Source: Saposhnikovia divaricata
Taxonomy: Eukaryota > Streptophyta > Magnoliopsida > Apiales > Apiaceae
DNA: 64,000 bases
NCBI GenBank assembly: GCA_036435485.1
Contig: CM071600.1
Location: 58,153,546 to 58,217,545 of the forward strand
Direction of reading: 5' to 3'
In this document: positions 56,183 through 64,000 of the stretch, one piece after another
Numbering within the stretch: position 1 is the first letter of the stretch
How the letters are laid out: every line of letters starts with the position of its first letter
Position numbers and translations under genes: made by a program
The notes under the pieces: model-generated
What the model was told of the DNA's origin: nothing
Seen by the model: only the letters and a program-made list of their open reading frames with translations
Database searches by the model: none

Positions 56183-57049
56183 TTCGGGAGAAGAACCTCA
56201 AGCTAATGACGTAAAAGGAGCGCTTCTTGGGAGGCAACCCAAGTATTGTATATGTTGTTGTATACCTTTCTTTCTTTCAAAAAAAAAAAGTGTGTTGTGA
56301 GAGTGTGAAAAAAAAAGAGTGTTGTGAGAGTGTGGAAAAAAAAAAGTTGTTGTTGTAAAAAAAAAAAATAACAACAAAACAACAAAAGTGCAGAACTGAG
56401 CTGCGCTACCTGCGCCACAAGGCAAGGAGCACCAAGTAACGCAGGCAGGTGTCGCGCATCTTGCGCCAGCGCGCAAGTAGCGCCGTGTAACGCAGATGGT
56501 GCCTGCGCAACTAGCGCCAGCGCGCCAACAGCCCTGTAACGCATCTTGGAGCTGCGCAACAGGCGCCAGCGCTGTTTTCTCCTGCATTCCTGCGAATTTT
56601 TGCCCCTAAACCTCAATTCTTTCATTCTTTTTACCCCTTTTCTTATCCTATATCCTAATGCAACTCCAATTCTACACACTATCATCCCCAAATCCTATTA
56701 TACCTTAAATTCATTCCTAAACAACCCCAATCCTATACTACATATAATTTCATCTTTATTACTCACATCTCCTATATATATACATACACCCCTACATGCA
56801 CAAACACTTCTACATTACCCAAACTTCTCAACTTTCATCCATTCATAGGGCAAAAGGGGAATCGAATTCGAAGTTTTGGGGATTAATCTAGCAAATTCAC
56901 CTCTTCGATTCAATTGGGTAATATTTTCTCTCATCTTTTATTTGAATTTGTGAATTTTGCAAATTAGGGTGCTTGAAGTGTGTAATTTGGGGGTCATTGT
57001 TTGGTGAATTGTTTGGAGATTGTTGTTCTTTGCTTAATATTTGTTGATT
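56183..57049 (+). other. Athila-like pol/ORF3 spacer with GC-rich repeats
   Basis: 56280-56370 alternates A-runs with GTGTTGTGAGAGTGTG units. 56396-56575 is an abrupt GC-rich patch of loosely repeated TGCGCAAC, GCGCCAGCGC and GTAACGCA units. No ORF on the plus strand looks real. A leader and possible splice acceptor for the next ORF may lie at 56600-57040. Confidence 0.7.
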
Positions 57050-58237
57050 ATGGCTCCTAAGCGACCACGATTAGTGGGAAGTAGTAGTAGTGCTCGTCCA
57101 GCTTTGGATGAGAACGATGTTGTGGGAGATGGAGTGGAAAAATTCGTGAATGAGGATGCCAAAGCGGAGTATGGTAGGTTGGTTGTCAAGGGGGTTATTC
57201 AGGAAAGGAGGCTTGTGCCACGTAATAATGCGGAGATGGAGACTATGATTAGTGAGCGGGGTTGGACTTTATTTTGTGAGTTTGCTAATGATGCCCCATT
57301 GAATGTGGTGAGGGAGTTTTATGCTAATGCTTCGATAGCAAGGAATAACTCCACGATTGTTAGGGGCCAGAAGGTGGATTATTCGCCTCGTGCGATTCGT
57401 ACTTTGATTAGGCAACCGCCTAAACCTAGAGGTGCTACTGATTGGGGGAAAAAGACTAGGGATGAGGTTGTTCTTGATGCAATCATTGGTGAGCTTTGTA
57501 TTCCGGGTACGGAGTGGAAGTGTAGAGTGGGTACCACCGAGAAGAGGACTTTTCCGGCGGCATCATTGTCTAAGTTCGCACGGGCATGGTTCTACTTCAT
57601 CAGTTCTAATATTCTTCCATCAACACATGTGACCGATGTTACTGTTGAGAGAGCTATTCTGCTATGGGGTATTCTCAGAGGTGAGTATGTTGACCTTGGG
57701 TACCTTATTAATCAAGCTATTCTTCGGTATTTGGGCAGTAATTCATCGGCTAGTATTCCTTATGCGTCTATCATTGCGTACTTGTGTGATGCTTCGAAAG
57801 TGAAATGGTACAAAGGTGAGCCGGTGCATAAACCTATGTCTTCCATTAATGATGTTACTATTGACCGGATGGGGGAGTGGTCGGGCGGCATTCCTCATCT
57901 TAGGGGTCTAGGCTTTATAGTTAGTGATGCTAGTGGTCAGGGAGCGGGCGCTCCGCCACATTTTCCTAGGGCATCGGGAGTAGCGATTGCAGAACCTCAG
58001 CGGCGTATGGTGGATATGTTAGTCTTTGATACTTATTTTCGTCGAATGACCAGGCGGTTGGATGCTATGCATGTTTGCAGTCGCCAGTACTCTGAGGACA
58101 TGGCCGTAGCTTTGGATGCAGCTTTTCAGTCACCAGGTACTGCTGTTCAGTGGCCTATATATGGAGCTCGGACTCCGTATCCTCCACCTGATTCGTCCGA
58201 TGAGGATGATGAGGGTGACGTCAGTGAGGATGAGTAG
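57050..58237 (+). CDS. Athila-like env-position ORF (putative plant transposon protein domain)
   Basis: The ATG at 57050 (MAPKRPRLVGSSSSARPALD) is chosen over one 9 bases upstream because it opens with a basic KRPR patch and fits related ORFs. 395 residues, uninterrupted. The middle (about residues 70-250) is the domain widely annotated as putative plant transposon protein: MISERGWTLFCEFANDAPLN, FARAWFYFISSNILPSTHVT, ERAILLWGILRGEYVDLGYL. The C-terminus is acidic (SSDEDDEGDVSEDE). No signal peptide or membrane helix, so despite its env position it does not look like an envelope protein. It is the only fully open element ORF in the window. Function unknown. Confidence 0.85.
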   Translation: MAPKRPRLVGSSSSARPALDENDVVGDGVEKFVNEDAKAEYGRLVVKGVIQERRLVPRNNAEMETMISERGWTLFCEFANDAPLNVVREFYANASIARNNSTIVRGQKVDYSPRAIRTLIRQPPKPRGATDWGKKTRDEVVLDAIIGELCIPGTEWKCRVGTTEKRTFPAASLSKFARAWFYFISSNILPSTHVTDVTVERAILLWGILRGEYVDLGYLINQAILRYLGSNSSASIPYASIIAYLCDASKVKWYKGEPVHKPMSSINDVTIDRMGEWSGGIPHLRGLGFIVSDASGQGAGAPPHFPRASGVAIAEPQRRMVDMLVFDTYFRRMTRRLDAMHVCSRQYSEDMAVALDAAFQSPGTAVQWPIYGARTPYPPPDSSDEDDEGDVSEDE

Positions 58238-59713
58238 GTATGTTTCTGCTATTCCTTGTATTTACTTCCATTCAATGCGGACATTGAATATTTTAAGTTT
58301 GGGGGTGGTTTGAGGGATTAGTAGTTGTTGTTGTATTATGTGTTCATGTAGGATATCATGTTTTGCATGCTTAGTAGTAATTCATTCATGTTATGTTTGT
58401 TTCATATAGGACATTCTGTTTTTATTTTTTTCGTATACCATGTGAGTTCATATTAGTTGCATTTGCATATCATGCATATTTCATGATCCCTTAAGATGAG
58501 CTAATTCTGATTGGTAGGTAGGTGTCTAATTGAGTTTGGTAATGATGAGTAGAGGGTTGATTTATAGTTTCTATGAAATTGACTTGCATGCTTCAGAAAC
58601 AAAACTAATTACACAGTCTCAGTGGGTGCTTTGGGGCTAGGTTAGGGTCATGCTTGTTTGGAAGTTTTGAGATTTAATCACTTGTTTATATTTAGAATTT
58701 TCGTTATTCCCTTGATGGCGTAGGATCACTAAAGTCTAAGTTTGGGGGAAAACATGGATTTCATGCTAAATTATAAATAATTGTCAATAATGGCTAGGCG
58801 TCAAATGGCTAGTAGCCGGCTCATATTTATATGAGTAGTCTAGGGTTGGAATTGAGAATTCTCATTCCAGATTGCATAGAAAAAAAAAGAGAAAGAAAAA
58901 AAAAGCAGAAAAAAGAAAAAAAAACAGAAAAAAGAAAAAAAAAGAAAAAAAAAGAAAAGATCAAAAGTGTCAATTGTTTATATGCAAAAATTAACCAGGT
59001 TGAGCTCTTTAATACTCGAGCAATTAAGTTCGCGGGGACTTTGTGCCTAGTGACCTAAGGCTTTTATAGTCTGGGATCCACTAACCCAACGCTCGCTACA
59101 TGGGTATTATTGTATAAGCCTTTCAAGGTCTCATCCATTGCACGGTTAAATAAGCATGCTTGTATATTATGTGTCGTAGTTGTTTAGTAATAAAAGCATG
59201 AATTTCTGTCTACCTTGGATAAGGATGGAGGTGTTCTTAGGTTATGAAGTGTCTACAGTCTATTCTATTTATAAACCTGTGATTGTCTTGACGAAGAGCA
59301 TGTATGATTTTTGACCTAGTTTTGGGAGTATTTCTGATGAGCATTGCACACACGCACGTTTCTGTTCATGTATTGTTAGTATACGGGAACTTGGTCGAGC
59401 TCTATTTGGATTTAGTTGCATTCTCTAAGATATTTGCTTGCTCGTTGGTTTTTGTTAGTTTGAAGGGGATCGTTGCATTTTTCATTCTAGTTGCATTCAT
59501 GCATTGCATTGCATTAGGTTAAATGGATTTTGTGGGTACATTCGCTATAGGCCCTCACGAGACCTTACTCGTCCACTAGGGCTGCCTAGGGGTTTAAAGG
59601 GCTTGTTGCATATGCCAAATGCAACCGTGATCACCTACGGAAGTGGTACTAGCTAGTTAGTTAGTTGTAATTGTTTATGCTTGAGGACAAGCATCGGTTT
59701 AAGTTTGGGGGTG
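58238..59713 (+). other. Athila-like 3' non-coding region and polypurine tract
   Basis: About 1.5 kb without a credible ORF. AAGTTTGGGGG-type polypurine tracts occur three times (about 58295, 58738 and 59700); only the last abuts the 3' LTR and should be the functional one. An A/G-rich tract at 58880-58960 consists of repeated GAAAAAAAA units. Confidence 0.8.
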
Positions 59714-61183
59714 TGATAAGTGGATTTTATATCCACTTGGATCGCTTAATTTCGGCTTAAATTGATTGTCTTGGGCTCAAGTTGTTGTAGATTTGATGTG
59801 TTTTGCTTAGTTGTGCAGGATTACGAGAATGTTGACTAAGGTGGATGCTTTTATAATTTTTTGGGAATTAATTGATTAAAATTCGGATTTTCGAGAAGGG
59901 TTGCACAGTTTACACTGTTTTGGCCATATCTTGAGTTCTAGAAGTCCGTTTGAGGCCCGTAAGCAGTCCACGCGAAGATAACGAGATTTTCTATAATTCT
60001 AAGGTGGTCCAGAGGTCCAATTACGTGGGGAACGTTCCAGAAAATCTGAAGAAAAGTCAGCCACGAATTTTCCTTACAAAACATAATCAAATTAGGAAAC
60101 GTATCTTGCAGAAATTCTATTATAATTCTGTTTTTGTATTTTCTTGCTGGGCAAGACTTGTAGTGCCTATATAAACACATCGTACCTTGTAATTTGTATC
60201 AGATTATTATTATTGTAACATAGTACTGCAAGAGAGAAAAGTGGAGAAGGATTCAAGCTCGGTGACAAGCAAAGATCTAGATCTACTTCATCTTCTGTAT
60301 ACTTTGGATTATAGATTTGTTTTCTCAACTCTCGTTTTTATTAATATTATTGTTTCTTTCTTTCATATCTTGTTAATTATTATGTTTTCATCAAATCCCA
60401 TGACGATGAATAGTTCAATTATGGGCTAAACGTTATCATGGGATTCTAACGGAGTTATTTATGGAACTTAGTATCTTGATGCTGTAAAGATCTGTGTGTG
60501 ATGTGAAATTGATATCCTCGTATGGTTAATCTTAATGCTTTTAGATGCGTAGCTAACATCTAAATTGAATTGTTAATCTCTTGTGAAGTGAAAGTGGATC
60601 TTGAGATTTAGAACTTGCCATGCTAGCATAGGTTCATAATTGATTGTCAATATGATTCGTGGTGTGAGATGAAAATACTTATACTACCCTATGTGATCTT
60701 AATGGATAACCTGTTCTTCAACCGTTATGTTTTCAAATTCTATAGACATATAGGGTCTAAGCATAATTGGTGTCTATTCATCTTCTATCTCTTTTGTGGA
60801 TGTATGTTTAGTTTGGTATGCGTATGCTGACAGGTAGCGTATACTGGTTTCGTGTTATCCGATCAGATATCAAAATCATTGCATATAGAGATTAAAGGCG
60901 TCAGATCTAAGGGAAGTATTTAATGAAGTTGGGATCCCATGTTTATTCTCATATTAGTAATTCGAATTCAATCTCATTAGTTAATTTAATTCTTAGTTTA
61001 AAAATTGCATCTTAGTTTAATCTAGTTAATCAATACCAAAATTGTTATTTGTCTTAGCAGTGGATTAAAACCAAACATTGTTGCATAGGCATATTTACTG
61101 ATTAAACTTAACCGGATCTCTATGGAACGAACTTTAATTATATTACTTGTGACTACGTGCGCTTGCGTAATTTTATGCTAACA
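59714..61183 (+). repeat. Athila-like 3' LTR
   Basis: Same length as the 5' LTR. Differences noted: two bases in the TCTATAATTCTAAGG stretch near 59995, and one each in CCGGATC and CTATGG near 61113-61122. It is followed by the TTAAT duplication and the PMD exon. Confidence 0.94.
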
Positions 61184-61656
61184 TTAATCTTCTTACCCTT
61201 CTCACCCTTCTCCCCCGGCCGTACACCAAAGACATCTCCAACATAACTGTCCCATCCACCTGTAACCGCAGTAAAACCAGTAACTGCAGGCCCATCAATA
61301 CACAACCCAAGAAGAACAGACACATCCTGTAATGATATCATGCACTCCCCGACTGGAAAGTGAAAAGTATGGGTCTCGGATCTCCATCTCTCTATAAGAG
61401 CAGTGATCAAACCCCAATCTATCTGTATGCTTGCCAACCTAGAAACTCCATCAAATTTCAAAGCCTCAAGAAGGGGAACCATCCTCGGATGTAAAGAAGG
61501 GAGGCTGAAATTGTTAGGATTGCGAACTCGGGATTTCATATTGTCACCACCACCAGCCTCCCACACAGCCTCTGACCTATGAGTACCCTGTAAATGCAAG
61601 ACAGAAGGATCCCGAGGGCGAGGGTCCATAGACAATTTATCATTATGTTGCGCCAT

Positions 61657-63229
61657 AATCTGAAAATGAAAAAAAAACACACACATTATTATAAGTCTTC
61701 ACAGGAAACAGTAAGTATGTATAAACGTTATCCTTGGCAGCGACAAGTTGGGTTCTGGAAGACAGAAGGCATGCCTGAAAATCAAGGTGTGTTATGATAT
61801 CACACATTAAGCCATAACAACTCCATTCTTAACATCTGTGTTCTATATAAACTTGGTGTCAGTGAATGGTGTGTTATGCTACTGACACGCTTGAATGTTG
61901 GATCTTATTGATAGCAGCAAGTAGTTTACATATTCCAGAAATGCATTGATTAATATTCCGAGTGTGTCAAAAAATGTTGGAAGTTGTTACTAAATCAAAT
62001 TTTTTTGATAAAATTTAGAGTTGTATTAAGGTGTTTTTCTCAAACACAAAAGAAAGAATTTACAAGTTTAATTGTATCACTACTTCAATTTTATGACTGT
62101 CCACTTTGGTTAAATTTCCAAAGTCATTACACTTGTTGGGGGCGTACACATGGTCTAATGCCTAATGATATATTCAGACGTTTTTTGAGAATTAAGATCC
62201 AGAAATCAATGTTGCATAACCTTTGATTAGATTTCGGCTGTAACGGTTTGGCTTGCAATAATACAAAGGACAATACCTACGTTATTAGTACTTTATTATT
62301 TACAGTTGTCATTGTTATTAAATATTAGTTTCACCAGGCTTAAAAGGAGAAAGAATGCTACAAACAGCAGGTAGCAATCTACTTGGCTCATCACCACTGG
62401 ACTATCGGATGTTTGTGGATTCTTCATGTGGTAATTGCATTAATATTCCTAGTATCTACCCAGTTCAAAACCCGCAAACTAACCTTAGGCTTTATAAGCA
62501 TTTAATCTGATCAGAGAGAGTAGCCAGACTTCTTGACCATGATTCAAGATCAATAGCTAATTTAATTACTAATCTAGTCTCATATCTAACATATGGGAAG
62601 AAAGCTAATATGATGGGTCCTTGTAATGAGAGTGGCCTCTTTTCAAGCCCGTTGTCGGAGTTATCGAGTCAAAAGAGTGAGTGTCAGTAACCAGATCACT
62701 ACTTAACCACATTTGTTTGTATGCTGATGAAATGTCTTATGTCATCTCTATTAAACATTCTTTCTACCGTCACAATCATGGATCTTCAGTCAGTTACATA
62801 TAGCATTGTTGTTTAGTTTTTTAGCTGCAGTCAGATACTGAATAACTGGTTTATCACGATACATTAAAGACCAATAAGCTATACTAGCAACATATTCTTA
62901 CTAGGAAATTCATTTAAACAGTTGGGGAGAGCAATGTATACATACTCCACATTCAAATAAAAGCACGTACATAATCAAAGAACAATATTCGCAAGAGAGT
63001 GTATGAAACCCACAACTCATTAAAGGTAAATTAGAGGCTCACAATGTATACATACTCCACATTCAAGAATACTCACAATGTATTATGTAGAAAGGTAAAT
63101 TAGAGACTCCGTCGCCGGCTTCTGTATCTCCGTCCGTCAGTCAGCAGTATCGCCGTCGTCAGCTGTCGTCAGTCAGAATCAATTGTTTTGTAATTAGGGT
63201 TCCGTTATGTTTATGTGGGTAAGTTTAGT
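61657..63229. other. Region upstream of the PMD gene inside the MULE
   Basis: No exon recognised. TACATACTCCACATTCAA occurs twice (about 62938 and 63050), in each case close to an AATGTATACATAC stretch. A locally CpG-rich patch at 63105-63170 (CCGTCGCCGGC, TCGCCGTCGTCAG) stands out and could be a 5' leader or promoter remnant. The ORFs here have no support. Confidence 0.5.
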
Positions 63230-63300
63230 GGAGCACGATACGCTATACGGTGCTCCGTGTTGAGTGAAGATGCGGAGCACGATATTCCGTATTAAGTCAG
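63230..63300. repeat. ACGG/CCGT subterminal block, right
   Basis: Units such as ATACGGTGCTCCGT and GCGGAGCACGATATTCCGT, matching the blocks at the left end of the same MULE and within the 392-bp MITE. Confidence 0.75.
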
Positions 63301-63377
63301 TAAAAAGGACCCTAAATCCACTTTTCAGTATTTTGGGCAACTTACACCTCAAAAATGAATATTTTGGTCATTTTCTC

Positions 63378-64000
63378 TTTCTATAGCCTCAAAAAAATAA
63401 TTGCATATTAATTTTTTAAATATACTATATTATATTTATTCAATTTTTTTAATTAATAAACTTATATACCTTACAAATTAGTATCTATTCTTGTAAATAT
63501 TCAAAATTTTTTTTTGCATAACGCAAATATCCAATTTAAACAACAAGTTTGAACAAGATAGGATGACTAGTGCCTAGCGGTAACTGGTAAGCAATATAAT
63601 AAGCCTAAAAACTTACCAAAAAATAAATGAAATACAAATACAACACATTTTAATATTGTAGTATAATCCATCCATTCCTCCATTATTATATATATTATAT
63701 GTAATATTACAAGTTAAGCTAGCTTATAACCCGGGCGATGCACGGGCTTTTTTTTGATATGTTATAAATTTAATTTAATTTTATAATTATGTTTTTATAT
63801 AATCATTAATTTTAAAAATTATTTTAATATTAATTTAATAAAATTTGAAGTAAATTTAATAAATGATTTGAATGATTTAAAATTTATATAATAAAATTTT
63901 AAATTAAATATGTTGGGATTCGAACCTTGAATATCTAGTAAAGAAATTTAATCATTAAATATACCTTATAATTACATCTAACGGTTCTTATTAATGACTA
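63378..64000. other. AT-rich end of window with a possible Helitron 3' end
   Basis: No gene. On the minus strand, GCCCGTGCATCGCCCGGG (63747-63730) can pair at its ends and is followed by TTATAAG and CTAG at 63722-63719, which resembles a Helitron 3' hairpin and CTRR end. The base after CTAG is C rather than the expected T. The body would extend to higher coordinates. Confidence 0.35.

Larger units (their letters stand above)
49173..61183 (+). mobile_element. Athila-like Ty3/gypsy LTR retrotransposon, 12.0 kb
   Basis: LTRs 49173-50642 and 59714-61183, both 1470 bp, TG...CA, with the 5-bp TSD TTAAT (49168-49172 and 61184-61188). At least four substitutions separate the LTRs in my reading, so about 99.7% identity or slightly less and a young insertion. 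PBS of the Asp-tRNA kind, gag-pol in gypsy order (PR-RT-RH-IN), then an env-position ORF and a long 3' non-coding part, as in Athila/Tat elements. It is inserted in an exon of the PMD gene. Confidence 0.95.
47558..61656 (-). pseudogene. Plant mobile domain (PMD/MAIN-like) gene, split by Athila
   Basis: Minus strand. First exon from the ATG at 61656 (MAQHNDKLSMDPRPRDPSVL) to 61184, interrupted by the retrotransposon, resuming at 49172 and ending 48715. Exon 2 is 48583-48103. Exon 3 starts at 47974 and reaches either a CAG|GT donor at 47564 or the stop at 47558. PMD landmarks: IDWGLITALIERWRSETHTF, FPVGECMISLQDVSVLLGL, and farther on GQVHCMYLPLLLDFAKCGKL. The C-terminal part is Gln/Pro-rich after a basic KQKRKRGGRG patch. 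Such proteins are often annotated as PP7 long-form homologues. PMDs occur in host genes (MAIN, MAIL1) and in MULE and gypsy elements. Apart from the insertion the exons shown are open. Position inside MULE ends supports a transposon-borne copy. Confidence 0.82.
42354..63377. mobile_element. MULE with transposase and plant mobile domain genes (split by Athila)
   Basis: The left end GGGTGAAGGCCCAAAATAAT and inverted right end GAGAAAATGACCAAAATATT match the two different ends of the 392-bp MITE at 6241-6632, whose boundaries are proven by an empty site. The element is about 9.0 kb without the 12.0-kb Athila insertion. It carries mudrA (plus strand) and a PMD gene (minus strand), convergent, with ACGG/CCGT palindromic blocks at both ends and between the genes. 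The flanking 9-mers do not match, so the TSD is lost or one end belongs to another copy. Confidence 0.65.

Noticed and set aside
56203..56691. Minus-strand Ala/Phe-rich ORF in the Athila spacer
   Set aside because: An artefact of A-runs and GC-rich repeats read on the opposite strand.

Overview
This is nuclear DNA of a eudicot plant: AT-rich, with one spliced host gene and many nested transposable elements. Nothing in the sequence fixes the species.

The only clear host gene is on the minus strand (10712 down to 2290). It has five exons, all joined in phase 0, and encodes a 334-residue chloroplast glutamyl-tRNA reductase-binding protein (GluTRBP/GBP, which tunes tetrapyrrole synthesis). Its 4.86-kb second intron holds two copies of one hAT-like element in opposite orientation, each with a perfect 8-bp target duplication. 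One copy carries a nested Mutator-type MITE. Intron 4 holds a decayed chromovirus pol tail.

From 10.9 kb onward the window is transposons. 10913-14628 is a decayed Mutator-like element (MULE) with ~200-bp terminal inverted repeats, ending about 200 bp upstream of the GluTRBP start codon. 15336-28945 is a SIRE-type Ty1/copia retrotransposon with an extra large ORF after pol and a remarkable 9-bp motif (TCAACGGAT) repeated about forty times. Its right side is rearranged: a truncated LTR, a second copy of the left flank, then a complete LTR. 29836-42016 is a probable second MULE carrying a broken DUF1985-type gene. It has been invaded by LTR-retroelement sequence, including a 5.0-kb TG...CA unit that looks like a solo LTR, a MULE MITE and a SIRE tail, and it ends near a ~135-bp tandem repeat.

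42354-63377 is a third MULE. It carries a nearly intact mudrA-type transposase and, convergently, a plant mobile domain (PMD) gene. The PMD gene is split by a young 12.0-kb Athila-like Ty3/gypsy element (49173-61183, TSD TTAAT) with gag-pol and an env-position ORF.

Most element genes are broken. Many stops fit C-to-T change at CAG or CAA codons, as expected for cytosine-methylated transposons. Both retrotransposons have near-identical LTRs, so the nesting is recent. No tRNA, rRNA, CRISPR array or bacterial-type operon was recognised.
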